Assembly (NCBI GenBank): GCA_033060915.1
Contig: CM065389.1
Location: 23,534,501 to 23,598,500, forward strand
Length of the DNA stretch: 64,000 bases
DNA from: Euryodendron excelsum
Taxonomy: Eukaryota; Streptophyta; Magnoliopsida; Ericales; Pentaphylacaceae
Reading direction: 5' to 3'
Positions 11,825-23,310 of this stretch are shown in pieces (position 1 is the stretch's first letter; each line of letters starts with the position of its first letter). The position numbers and the translations under genes were made by a program. The notes under the pieces are model-generated. The model was not told where the DNA came from. It was given only the letters and a program-made list of their open reading frames with translations, and did not search any database.

Positions 11825-12024
11825 CAATGATCCGTTTGGTATGACTTATTTTAGGTTGTTTTGGCTTATAAGTAAAAAAAATTATTTTTTCAGCTTTTTT
11901 ATTCTTTTTTGCTAGTCTTAACTTATAAAAGCAAAAAAGTTAAAAATTTTAACTTCTTTGTTTATAAGTCAAAAAACTAAAATAAAAAAAGCTAAAACAA
12001 ATTGTACCAAACGGTCCCTAATTG
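11825..12024. mobile_element. MITE, about 200 bp, terminal motif around CCGTTTGGT
   Basis: The left end CAATGATCCGTTTGGTAT and the reverse complement of the right end CAATTAGGGACCGTTTGGTAC form imperfect terminal inverted repeats. The interior is also largely self-complementary: GGCTTATAAGT near 11873 faces ACTTATAAA-like sequence near 11960. A 6-base match TAACAA flanks both sides (11819-11824 and 12025-12030) and may be a target duplication. The terminal motif resembles hAT-type plant MITEs, but the superfamily is not certain. Confidence 0.65.
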
Positions 12025-12292
12025 TAACAAAACTGATGCAAAATTAGAGATTATGATTTATAATATGTTTAAAAAAATGCTTACTTCATTTTTCTGCTAA
12101 AGAATACATCAGCTTTCTATTATTAGTCATAAATAGGTTCCCATCCCTTATTATTAAACATTAATAAACCAAAGCTTGGTTCACTAAATTGTGAAAATCA
12201 TGTTAATGAGCCAAGTTTGAGCTATTCAAGAGTTGCACAATTGATTTTTTTATATTTTTCTCAATCGATAAGAAATAATTTGTTAATATCAT

Positions 12293-12458
12293 AAAAAAAT
12301 ATATATCACGTTGGATGTTTGATAATCATTCTAGCCCCAACAGGACCAACAATTACATTAAGTACAACATAATTCACTCCTAAAGAAGTTGAACTCAAGA
12401 GCTCAACAATTGAGGATCTTAGTACTGTCAACTGGATGCCACTAAACCACATGAGTTC
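12293..12458 (-). mobile_element. SINE-like element with tRNA-like boxes (copy 1)
   Basis: Read on the minus strand from 12458, it starts with an A-box-like GGTTTAGTGGCATCC, followed about 45 bases later by a B-box-like GAGCTCTTGAGTTCAAC. It ends in TATATATTTTTTTA. A diverged second copy is at 61280-61462 with the same order of motifs (AAGTGGTACTTAGTTGAG, GAGGTCTTGAGTTTGAG, TGTAATTGTTGG). Two copies plus promoter-like boxes support a SINE family. Target duplications were not found. Confidence 0.5.
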
Positions 12459-13158
12459 TCACTTTATTTGCAACCCTAAATTATTCAACTCGTTAAGTTC
12501 CCTCTCACGTAAGATATTTTGAATGAGGGTATGGGTCACTGGTGAAAATAAACACAACAATTTTGGGTTTTACCTGTGGTAGTAATGGTACTTTCAAGGA
12601 AACCTTTATTGGAAATAAATGTTAAAACAACGAGAGAATGAAGGGGTAAAAAAAAAAAAAAAAAGGGAAGAAAGTTGAGATTACCAATTGACTTTACAAT
12701 TATTTTTCTGTGTGTAATATGATATATATATATATATATATAATCATCATTTTACTGTGCTAGTGTTCTGCCTTTTAACTTTTGTGCTGGAATGTCCAAG
12801 TCAATGTAGAGTCATGCACGCCTCTCATGCTTCTGGCCATGCTGCATAATTTAAACCAAGGAAAAGGAAAATAATTTACTAAACTCAGCACAAGATCTAT
12901 GAAGAACTTCTGCATGATGGTGGCTTAAAGATTGAAAATTTTTCCAAGTCATAGAGATTACGTTAGTGTCTGATACTTTATCCTTGGTGTGGGATTCTAT
13001 TGGATAATTGAAATCAAACACTGGCTTAGATTTAATCCAAATTTCTTGCTTGGAAAATTGTCATGCCAGCCTACAGTTCATGCCTTTTCATTAACCATAT
13101 AATTTGGACGACATCTCTTTTCAAACTTGATTATTAGACTTCTCTAAAATATAATGGG
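12459..13158. other. Intergenic, low-complexity and TA repeats
   Basis: Contains an A16-type run near 12649-12664 and a (TA)n microsatellite at about 12719-12742. No gene or element ends are seen. Confidence 0.5.
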
Positions 13159-14209
13159 TGTAAACCCATTATTTTGTTGATCTTTGAGCCAATATAAATG
13201 TGGGACCCATGCATCCTTTGTGTCGGGTCATTGGTGCGTTGGATTCACCTCCGAGAGGAGATGAATCTAGACTATTTACTTGCTCAAATCCGTGTAGGAT
13301 TGAATGAGTTATTGGCTTCCAAAGTCACCCCCTTGAATATGGGTTATGTAGTTGAAAATGGGTTATCCCACATTGATTTCTTATGGGAAATAAGTTGTCC
13401 ATATATAACCCAAGTTTGGAGTAAGGTTTGGGCCCCAAGGGGCACCCCACTTTTGTGAAAGGGGGAGGACCTATGGAACCCATGGGTTGACCCAATACTC
13501 CACGCGCGCGCGCCGCCGCCCGTCCAGTCCGGTTCGGGACGGGTCGTGGGTTCGGTTCAAGTCTTTCCTTTTTGGGTTAGGGTCGGAATTAAATTAATTA
13601 ATTATTTTATTAATTAATTTTATATTTGACCGAACAGATGTGACCGTTGACCGAACAGGTGTGTCCCTCCGGTAAGGGACTGTTTGGCTGCTGGTACCTG
13701 TTCGAACCAGTGTTTCGAACAGGCACCTGGGCTCTATAAATAGAGCAGCATTCTAGCATTCATAACATTAGAAAAATTCCGATTGTTGCATACAACGAAT
13801 TCCTTCTTCCTCCCGTATTTTCTTCCTGAGAGAGTTCAGATCATCTGGTGAAGCCGCCGAGCAGTTTTTATCGAAGTGCTGCCTAAAGACTGCTGAGATC
13901 GTTTTATCCTGGGAATCAGACACCCATCATCCCGTGAGCACCAACTGTGGGGGGTGAATCTGTCTTTAAGGAGAGAGAGTGAAACACTCGACTCGATTTA
14001 TCTTTCGATTTCTACATTTTCTATTTTTGTGAACGACAACCGGGTAAGTCGTTACGATTTAGTTTGTTCTTATTCAGATTCTAATTGTCTTCTAGTTAAA
14101 ATTGCTTCTAGTTGATAATTAGATAATTCGTGTTATTTTATTATTTGTGATCACTAATTATACACATAGTGATTAAATAAGAATTATTTATCCAACTACT
14201 TAAACAACA
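13159..14209 (+). mobile_element. LTR-like sequence (solo or truncated LTR), TATA-bearing
   Basis: This GC-richer island begins TGTAAACCCATTATTTTG and can be read to a terminal AACAACA, giving about 1.05 kb with TG...CA ends. It contains a strong TATA box (CTATAAATAG at 13734), then a leader-like region, and GTAAGT-like and AT-rich downstream sequence, as expected of U3-R-U5. No second copy, gag-pol or matching 5-bp duplication is seen nearby. It could be a solo LTR or one end of a deleted element. The superfamily is unassigned and both boundaries are approximate. Confidence 0.5.
13734..13741 (+). promoter_or_regulatory. TATA box of the LTR-like sequence
   Basis: GCTCTATAAATAGAGC is a canonical plant TATA box in a GC-rich setting, about 575 bases after the proposed LTR start. 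It marks the likely transcription direction as +. Confidence 0.6.
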
Positions 14210-16626
14210 GGTAATAGTTACATCTAGCAAAGATTGAGATTTTTTTTATCCTCCTGTTGATGATATTTAGGTGGATTACTCATCGCTTGGATTTTCCTAA
14301 GATTAAGTGGTTGGGATCTCTCTCTCTCTCTCACATAGAACACGCACCTGCATGCATTCACACGCACACAGAGACCTTCAGGCTGGTCCAAAGTTGAGAA
14401 AGGAAGCGGGAGGGAGGAATCGAATCATTAATCCTTGATATCTGCTACCTGATATCTCCTTATCCAGTGTTAGAGTTGGCAAAAGAGGAAAGGAGGGTAT
14501 GTTTATGAAAAATCTAACCTTTATCTATATTTTGTCAAAGAGACTTATTATTACAATATTAAGTCAAGGTATAATAACTATGAATAATATTGTACAATTC
14601 AAGATAGAAGAAGGAACAAACTATTCAATTATGAGCTCATCAGTTTTTTGTCGTGGAAACCCTAAATGAAAGAAAAACCACGTATCTCCTTTGCCGTACA
14701 AAGATCATGTACTATAGCTTGTAATTCACGCGGTTACAATACTCTTTACAATAAAAACTTATCAACTCCTTAATTTAATGATTGTCTGGATCTTACTCGT
14801 ATCCATGATTCACCATCTTTGTACTTGACCACCGTTTAGACCCCTTTATAATGGATTTCAAGTCTTGAACTCCTCTAAAACTTTCTATCCTTTATAATGG
14901 ATTTCAAGTCTTGAACTCCTCTAAAACTTTCTATCTTTTTAGTTGAGTTGAAGAAGATTGTTGCTAAAACTTATTTTTCAGCTTTTGGCAGTTAAAAAAA
15001 TCTTCTCTTAAAGAGTTTTAAATATGGCGGTATTGATTTCATTTCTGAGAAAGTGTGTTGGTACTTAAATAGGTACAAAAATTCTAGCGGTGCAAATTTC
15101 GAGATTCCTAATTCTGTACGTCTCGCAACCACGAAATCCCATGAGCTCAATCTTCAAATTTTGTATGCTCAATGTTTTTGCCATCGACGTCCCGCGACAT
15201 CCCGCGAGTATCTCGCGAAGTCTTACCTATTTAGCATGCTTACTATTTTTGCCCTTAATATCCTGTGAGGTCATGTCCTCTATTCAGCACATTGTTTATG
15301 CTATCGAGATCTCTCGAAATCCATCAACATTTCTCGAAATCTATTTATCTGTCCAAGATGTATTACACAAGTCTCTCGTAGCATGAATTTGCATGAATAA
15401 ATTTCAAATCCTTTCCGAATACTAGTGATTGATATCTCAATTTCCCATATTACATCAAACTTGACTTGTCACGAAATTTTGCTAATTACATAAACTTACA
15501 GTTTTAATTTAAGATATATACAAAACTTTAAAAAATAAAAATAAAAAAATTTTGTCAAATCCTTGAATAGATGGAAATTAAGTGGTTAGAACAATAGTAC
15601 TGGACATAAAGTGTGATTTTTTGACTTCTTGTGTGTTTGTGTTTAAGGCTTCAGTCTCTTTCTCATCCATTTGATGTCATTTAACATACTAAGTAACTTT
15701 CTAACATATGTAGCAATGAAAAGAGCCTATCATTGCATTTTGGTTTTTGAACGGATATCGAATCAACCTAAATAAAAAAAAATCCAAGAAAAATTATCAA
15801 ACTGAATAAATAATATATGAATTTTCTTTTTAAGTAAGTCAACGTTGATAATTGGTTATTCTTTTATTTTACGAGATTTGCCAAATCTCTTGGATATCCA
15901 GTAGCTCTTTTTGATTAATGAACATTACACAATATAAAAAGTTTTAATTGCAAATCAACATGCATGCTAACACAAATGCAAAATTTAGTTGGATGTTCAT
16001 GAATTAAGAACTCTCTACTTTTAATAAGCAAATAAGGTAATTTGTGAAGTACAGAAAAAAAAAAGAATAAAAAAAAAAAACCAAAGTTCGCTGAGAGTGG
16101 ATGGTGGTTGAAGATTTGCTGGGTGAGGGGTGCCTATATAGGTATTGTAAAAGCTAAAAGAATACTTTTTTTCCTTTTAATTTAAATCAAACAGTACATA
16201 TAACACATAACAAACATTTCTTTTCTCTTTTTTATTGTACGCAATGAAAAAACTTATTCAGATCAAAATTTAATAATTTAATAACTTGTCGCGAATACTG
16301 TGGGGAAATGGTAAATTATCTAAATAATATGCTACTATGATGAAATAGTCTCTGCCCTAATTCTATTAGCAGCTAAAATGATAGCTATACAGTCCCTAAC
16401 CATAATAGAACATCACTTGGTATTATATGACAAAAACTAACGAAAGTCCATTGAATTATTTCATTTTGAGCTAGCTAATTTAAAATTTTTAAATTTGTAA
16501 TAAATTAATTAGATATTTTTTTAGGCGCCTAAATTAGTTAAGTATATGTTTCAAAAGAAATGACTACACTTAAATTCTCATAAAACAAATAAATTTGTAT
16601 GGTTTTGAGTTTTTTGTTTTTGCAAC
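14210..16626. other. Intergenic, AT-rich, left flank of the gypsy element
   Basis: No gene was recognised. It holds a CT run at 14314-14331, the 46-bp tandem duplication at 14844-14935, and a patch at 15090-15340 with recurring TCGCGA/CCGCGA-like words. The rest is AT-rich. Confidence 0.5.
14844..14935. repeat. 46-bp direct tandem duplication
   Basis: The unit starting CTTTATAATGGATTTCAAG occurs at 14844 and again at 14890, essentially identical over 46 bases (two copies). The high identity implies a recent event. Confidence 0.9.
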
Positions 16627-17087
16627 TATAAGTGGGATTTTTAGGAAGGCCTGATTTAATGCGCGAACCAAGTTGTTGAGCATGCACTATCTACAAGAGA
16701 AGAAGATAATGAGAATGCGTCGACCCTCTTTGGGCCAAAAGTACTCCAATGATTAAGTTAGTAAGCTTAATCACAATGAATCATATAAAGTATTGAGAGT
16801 TAGAACTCAAATAAACGTAACTTACCTCTTTAGTGCATGGGGTATTTATAGGTTCGGAATGACATCTTCTCTTTGAGAGTTGGAATCAACCTCCTCCTAG
16901 GAGTTTTCCTTTTTGGGTCGGTGTAATGTGTTAGACTTGTCTTTTACTCGTTCTAGTCCAGGTTGGCTTAGGATTCTGCACCTACTGGACCTGTCTTATT
17001 AAGCTCAGGTCACCCTGTTGGGCCTATCCTTTTAGGATTGAGCTTGGCTTATTTATTGTCCAGGCTTTTGTGTTATTTTGGCCCACA
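16627..17087 (-). repeat. 3' LTR of the Tat-type gypsy element
   Basis: Aligns over its length with 33842-34304. Shared blocks include GTGCATGGGGTATTTATAGG and TGTTATTTTGGCCCACA. On the element strand it starts TGTGGGCC and should end CTTACA, but here the end is CTTATA, a transition in the terminal CA. The two LTRs differ at many positions, mostly transitions, which implies an old insertion. GGTATTTATAGG is conserved in both LTRs and its reverse complement, CCTATAAATACC, is a good TATA box on the element strand. Confidence 0.9.
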
Positions 17088-17090
17088 ATT

Positions 17091-17102
17091 GACCCCCAGC
17101 CC
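17091..17102 (-). other. Polypurine tract of the gypsy element
   Basis: On the minus strand the sequence GGGCTGGGGGTCAAT lies directly upstream of the 3' LTR start TGTGGGCC. A purine-rich tract at this place primes plus-strand DNA synthesis in LTR retrotransposons. Confidence 0.55.
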
Positions 17103-19066
17103 TTATACCCTGTTTGGCCAAGCTCGGGGGACATGGGTTGTATTTGCACATCCCCTCATTGACAATCAGGCATTATTATCTAACGCCTCTTCGTAGTTTG
17201 TGCTCCGCGTGGCTCTCCCCAATTCGCTTTGCTAACAAAAGGTGTCTTTTTATTAAATGTTGAGGTGACGTTTCAGCTCGGAAGTAATGATGCAGCCGTT
17301 CTTAGGGATTTTGAAATGATGGCAAGCTTTTCTATAACAATCCGCCCTCAATAGGGCTGATTCACCTTGCTTCAAAGGGAAAAGTGTTGAGAGAGTGCCG
17401 ACCTAACTTTTGTTTGTGTTCAAAGCCCTGTTCAATTCTTTTCTTTATGCTTTCATACTGCCAAACAAGTAAAAATGGTTACGCGACTTAGAAATATGCT
17501 TAGCAGTATCCTAGGGGCCATTGTTACTTTTAAAGTGAGGTACCAATTCCCACTAGGAGTTGATATCAAGTTGGCTAGCCGTGACGAGTTTTGTATGTAT
17601 GAGTCAAGAAAGGGAATGCTATTTCTTTTAATAGGCATAGTTAAAGAAGGTGTTAGGTTCTCTCTCCACCCATTTTTGCCTCAATTTTTTCATTTTTACT
17701 CTCTATGCCCAACCCAGCTAGCATCCAACATCTTTAAGATAGTGATCGGCATAGTGGAACTAAATCGCATTGTCGAGGTCAAAATAGGCATCCACGAGTT
17801 CGCGTATTGCTATACTCCCTTGAGAGTCGGCAATGACTATAGAAAATTCTATTTCCGTTCTAAGCAGAAGAATAGAGAGATTGTCCAGGTCCTTTTTGAT
17901 GCAGAAAAGGGAATGGATGATGTCACGGTGTGGATCTCGGGCCCCCTGGGAATACGGGGATGTCCCTGAGGCTGAGCAACCCACCTGGCGCTGCCCTCAG
18001 AAGCTCGGCAACCCAGGTCCACACTTAGAATGCCTCGATCTTTTTTTCTTTCTCATATTTTATGCTAATCTTATATTTTGCCTTTTCCTTACTCCCAGGT
18101 GAACATACTAAGCCCAGGAAGTAGTACGAGCATCTTTGCGTTAACTTACAGTTGCTGAAGAGAGTTTGGGCTTACAAAGGTGTAGGACCACAATGTGGAG
18201 TTGGCAGGGCTACTCATATCCTTCTGTGGTATCCAATACAATACCAGTCATTCTCGACAATTGTAGGTATCCCAGACGACATCATCACAACAATAAAGGT
18301 GCAAGGGGAGGTCAGCGATTTTGAGAATATCCCCGAGGGTATTGCCATCCTATATATCCATAACTCCAACCGAGTGATTGTTGCTGATACACCTGCCGCG
18401 GTAAAAGAAGAAACTACCACTGAAGTTGCTGAGTCACCATCTTCATTTGGCCGAGCTTCACCTCAACCACCAATTTCTCTAATCGAAATTCCAAACTAGC
18501 CAAGTTCAAACTCTTCTTCACTATCCACATCATCTTCGACCTCGACTCTAGAAGCAATTCCTAATTGTCGCATTCGCAGATTCAGACAGCAAGTCTTGTC
18601 TAGTTCTGAAATAGAGTAAAAGCTCAGTGATATGCAGACGCAAAGCTTGGTGGCCATGATTGCTAGGAAGAAAAGGCGCAACATGCGCAAGCATCTTTTG
18701 CCAGGGAAAACATGACTCAACCACCCATGCCGGCCACCTCCGATGCAAAAGCTGGAACTAGTGTGCTACCAACGGAGAGATTAACATCTAAGAGGCTAGC
18801 GGAGGGGAATGCACCAGGGATGCCCAGAGCTCAGCGGGCCAGGTCGTCATCTCTTGAGCCGGAGGCTAGACCGGTGTCAAAGATCATAATTCAACTGGTG
18901 GTTGGGACACACCCGATAACCACCCTTGATTCTGTCTTGGCTAATCCTTCTGTGGCAATAGGGCTGGTTGAAGGAGCCATCATGCCTTATGACAGGGAGA
19001 TGTTGGGGCCAGCGATCAATCAAAAGATCTTTATGGGAGCGGTGCACCATAGTTTATCGGTGAGTG

Positions 19067-21762
19067 TGTAAGCACTCTATTTTTGCCCGCTCAGTAACCT
19101 TCGACCTGACTGGACTCACATTCAAACCGACACAAACACATTCAAGCCCAAACTGGCTATTCAAAATCAATCCAGTCAATCAATAATTTTGCAAGCCCCC
19201 CAGGCCCAATAGAAGCAAAATAACCAAAATACCCTTAGAGTATTACTAGATCCAATTCCAATGGCACGTCTTCTTAAAGACGATAAGTCCGTATTTCAAC
19301 CTCAATTCCAGTCTAAGTCAATCAAACTCAATCTGGCACTTCTTTTGAGAAAGTTGATCCTTCAAACAGTAAGTCCATCCAGTATGGCACGTTTATCGAG
19401 AAAACTCCTTGGAACGGTAAGTCCTTTCAAACTTGTCGACCGGGACGAAACCCAAGTCCTCGAAATGGTAGAACAGTCCACTTCTGGTGCCTGCTACCTC
19501 ACCAACATAGGATGTCCACTATCTGGCCCGTCGATCGGGAAAGTACCTAAGGTCCCGAGATGATAATACCATCCAGCAGCTTCTCAAGATCAGGCAGTCT
19601 TTGGAATGAATGCACACCATCAGAGTGACGAAAACACTCGAAAATAGGTCGACATTGGGAATTGCCAACAAATCCCTATGTCATGGGATCGAACACACCT
19701 CTTGGTTGTGACACGTTTACCGAATGACGAGATAGCTTTGGAAACCAACTTGTCACACACTGTCAAAGTAGCAAAAATACTCAAAACTCAAGTCAACACC
19801 AGTGCCTGCTAGCCCATTCTAATGAAAAATGACCAAACTGTCTCTTGGCCCCTTTCGACACCATTCTTGAGAAAGTACCTAAGTCCTTAGAACGGTTATT
19901 CCACCCTTTCAAGATTGTCCCAAAGACAATCTAGCACGTTCAAGTGCCTTCCAGATTGATTTCAAGAGCATTCAGTCAAAATGACCATTTTGCCCTTACA
20001 TACCTAATTGCCTCCGGGAACCACACCAACTCTGGGTATCAAACAGGTTACCTTCCGAGAATACTTCTGATAGTATTCCCAACCTCCCAACACCTCTCCA
20101 GACTATTCCGAGTCTATTCCAGTGAGCCCAGTGCAAAATGATCGTTTTGCTCCTAGTGAGCCGGTCAACCTTTTCAATTATTCGGATATTGTTTCTCAAG
20201 CCAGTTACCTTTGAGACACTCTTTCAAGGGCTCCCGTCCATTTTGAGCCAAGTCTGGTTACTCATAACCTTCCGGATCATTCTCGGACTTTTCAGAGTCA
20301 CTATTACTGGAGCTAGGCTAAAAATTGCATGGTAGCCACTAGGACAGCTGCCCAAATCTTTTGTCTTGCATCACAAGGGTCAAAGATCTATTTCTTTCCA
20401 CCTTAAAAGTTTCTCAAAGAGGCTAGCATCACTAGTAGTGGTGTCAGGCCATTTTAGTAGCGCCAAGCCAAAAAATGGCCTAGCACCACTCTTAGTGGTG
20501 CCAAGGTTAAAATTACACTGGCACCACTGCAACAATCGCCAATTCCTATTCTGTTTGCCTATAAACAAAGACCTTCCCCCTGTGTATTTTGGAGACCACA
20601 AAATCAATCCAGAAACTATGCCTTATTGAAAACAGAGCTCGAATTCCCTCAAAACCCTAATTCTCCAAACCTCCTCAAACCCCAACCTTCATGCATTCCA
20701 ACCCTAGCTTCCATATATTATATACACTCAAATACAAGCCTCCAAACATCCACTGAAGACCAAGTACTGCATCTTCAAAGCTCTTAAGGTGAAGCCAACA
20801 AAACAATCTAAACAAAAAAAAAAAAGACAAGGTAGGCTTTCGATTTAGTTTATGTAATCTCCCTCTCTCTTCTCTCTCCTAACCCACTTGGGTTCTCTTC
20901 TATTTTAATCCCCATCTTTAACCTCCTCTTCTAGCATGCTTGAAATAAGGGACCTCCCAATTCATGCCTAGGAAAAGTTGTTGAAAGTCACCATACTGGG
21001 GGCTTTCTTTAAGTTCAACTTAAGACAGTGCAGGTTTAGCCCCCTTGATTATGTGGTGAAGCCCAACCTTGTATGTTCACCACCCTATTGCATTGTAGTT
21101 ATCATGTTCGTAGGCAATTCTCATGGGTGCAATCATAACCATTTTCAAGTTTCAATTCCCACAACCTTTTACAAGCTTCAAATTCTCTCTTCAAATTTAT
21201 TTTCAAAATCAAATCATTTTTCTTGCACTTGCATTTCATGCATCATATCAACCCTCTTTCTAAAATTCTCAAAGTCGATATAATTGGACAATAGATAATC
21301 GAAAATTCTAAATGAGTAAACCTAGGGTGAATAGACTTGTAGGTATCACAAGGGCATAATAGAGTGATAGTTTAGTGCATCTTCCTTATATGTAACCAAC
21401 CTCCGAACCTAGAAACACTGTTTTTGAAAGACCAAAACGGAGTTATTTTCAAAAAAGGGCTTAAATTTTTTCAAAGGTTGCCAAACAACCTATTTTCTTA
21501 AAAACCCTCTCTTGAGGAAGTTTTTCAAAACCTTTTCAAACACCCTGAGTTTAATCTTCGGATTGTACTTAGTTTTGAGTGACCTAACTCACCTTAACAA
21601 AGTTAGGTGGCAACTCCAAATCTTTTTTAAAAGCCTTTATTCAAATCGGCTTCTAATTCAAACCTAGTTATACTCGTCTTTCTAGGAGGATGAGTTCTAA
21701 CGAGAAAGGACCGTATTTTTCTCATTTGTATTTTTCCGAGTACAAAAAATCAAGGCGCGATA
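19067..21762 (+). mobile_element. Solo LTR, copy A (2.7 kb), family shared with copy B
   Basis: Starts TGTAAGCACTCTATTTTTG and ends GGCGCGATA (copy B ends GGCGCGACA, so CA has become TA here). Perfect 5-bp target duplications GAGTG lie at 19062-19066 and 21763-21767. It contains no gag or pol. Segments align in order with copy B: GACGATAAGTCC, ATGACCATTTTGCCC, GGTATCAAAC, a hairpin block (20421-20505), an AGACAAGGTAGGCT-like leader and the final 450 bases. A solo LTR with direct target duplications is the product of LTR-LTR recombination. It lies in the intron of the antisense ORF, only 7 bases after the splice donor. Confidence 0.88.
20421..20530 (+). repeat. GC-rich hairpin block of solo LTR copy A
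   Basis: Contains GCACCACT-CTT-AGTGGTGC (20483-20501) and a weaker GCATCACT-AGT-AGTGGTGT (20426-20444), the counterparts of the GGCGCC hairpins of copy B. The arm changes relative to copy B are paired transitions, so the stem still forms. Confidence 0.7.
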
Positions 21763-22709
21763 GAGTGTGCCAGCCAATTTTGTTTGCTTTTTCCTCATTT
21801 GGTTTTTCATATCTGATACTATGTATTTATACTTGCAGGCTACTTTCCAAGCTTACAATGCCATGTCCCACTTTGTGGCTATGGACAAGGAGCTGAAGCA
21901 AAAACACAGTGCTCTAAAGTTGGAGGCTCATGTTAATAAAAAAGATGCACTTGATGCAAAGGTCGAGCTGATGAAGAGCGAGGAGGCCATGGCTGCTACT
22001 TTAGTCGAGTTAGCGCAAAGGAATCAGGTGCTAAACGTGACCAAAGAAGAGATTGTGAAGATAAAGGACGAGCTCCCATCAGTAAAGGAGGCAAGTTTCA
22101 AGGATGTTTTTGAAAAAGTTGGAGCCAACTACACGCAGCAGATCCTTGGAATGACAAATTCAATCTTCCAAGATGGCTGGGTGACTGCTCTCTGTGCAAT
22201 GAAAGTCTCGTTAACGGGTCCTTTATGGAAGAACATTCCTTGGATGCTCCCTAATGAGGCCATTCCGGAAAACACTGAGATTAATCTTTATGAGTCTAGG
22301 TTAGTCAGAGGCACCAAAGTTGCTAATGTTGTTGGAGCTATTGGCATCGGCAACACTAAGGTTCCTAATGCTACTGGGGTTGCTAGCTTTAGAAGTTGTT
22401 GAGTTTGCAGGTGTTGCTGAAGTTGTTGTTGGTAATGCTGCTCCACAGATTGTTGAGATAGCTGATAGTGAGATTAAAGTGATTCTTGTCGATCCAGCTT
22501 TACAATCTTAGGGTGTTTCTTCTTTTTACATTTTTTTCTTTTATGTACTTCAACTTCTTTATAATGTTTTTTTTTTGGGTAACTTCATTGTATAAATGCT
22601 TTTTTGAATTGTGAATGGAGCATTTTTTATGCTTCCTAACCCACTGATTTTTATGCATGAATACTTCTACGTATGTTGTGATTAAGTATGAATCATTTAA
22701 GATTTGCTG

Positions 22710-23010
22710 TTTTTAGGCCGATCTGCTCAATTTATGTAAAATCAAAGTTTTATACTTAGTTTTTTTAATTTTGGCCTTTATTGGCCAACCTGCCCAACTT
22801 GGGCTGACAAAGCTTTTATATTTGGTTTTTTTGTTGAAGCCTTCATTGGCCGACATGCCTCATTTGGATAGGACCAAGTTTTTTTATTTAACCTTTATTG
22901 ACAGACTTGCCTAACTTGGACAAGACCAAGATTTTACCCCTGATTTTTTTTAAGGCCTTCATTGGCTAACCTGCCTAACTTGGACAGGACCAAGTTTTTA
23001 AACTTGGTTT
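22710..23010. repeat. Tandem repeat, about five diverged units of 52-67 bp, in the gypsy 3' region
   Basis: Units contain GGCCTTTATTGGCCAACCTG, then CCCAACTTGG and GACCAAG followed by a T-rich spacer; starts lie near 22716, 22773, 22839, 22891 and 22955. They sit between integrase and the antisense ORF. Plant Tat elements are known to carry variable tandem repeats in this part of the genome. Confidence 0.75.
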
Positions 23011-23310
23011 TTTTTCCCTCATTCTTCTTTCTTAGCATGGCTTCAAATATATTTGAACATCAAAGTTGCTGGGTAATCATTAATTCATTGAACATGCCCA
23101 ACTTGTGCAAATGAAGGACAAAATCAAAGTCGAAGAATTTTCTGAGATTGTTCGCATTCCATGGTCGGTGGTAACTGGCACCCTTCTTCGATAGTCTCTA
23201 ACTGGTATGCCCCCAAGCTGACTTGGGATGTAACTCTATATGGACCCTCCCAGTGGGTCCGAGTTTTCCATCAGCTGGATTTTTGGTTGCCCCCAATACC
23301 TTTCTGAGCA

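Larger units (their letters stand above)
17475..22511 (+). pseudogene. Antisense ORF of the Tat-type element (putative gypsy-type transposon domain), interrupted
   Basis: This ORF is read opposite to gag-pol. The segment 17475-17969 contains GVRFSLHPFLPQFFHFYSL and EFAYCYTPLR, typical of the plant domain named putative gypsy-type transposon (PF04195, from memory). Further pieces are 18152-18499 and 18712-19059. A splice donor TCG|GTGAGTG at 19059/19060 pairs with an acceptor TTGCAG at 21838, so the reading continues in phase as ATFQAYNAM. The final part (21839-22402, shifting to 22403-22511) has a heptad-like, Lys/Glu-rich coiled-coil stretch (KELKQKHSALKLEAHVNKK). Solo LTR copy A sits inside this intron. 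The function of such ORFs is unknown. Stops and shifts between 17969 and 18712 and near 22400 make this copy a pseudogene, although some could be unrecognised introns: an acceptor-like CTCCCAG lies near 18099. Confidence 0.75.
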
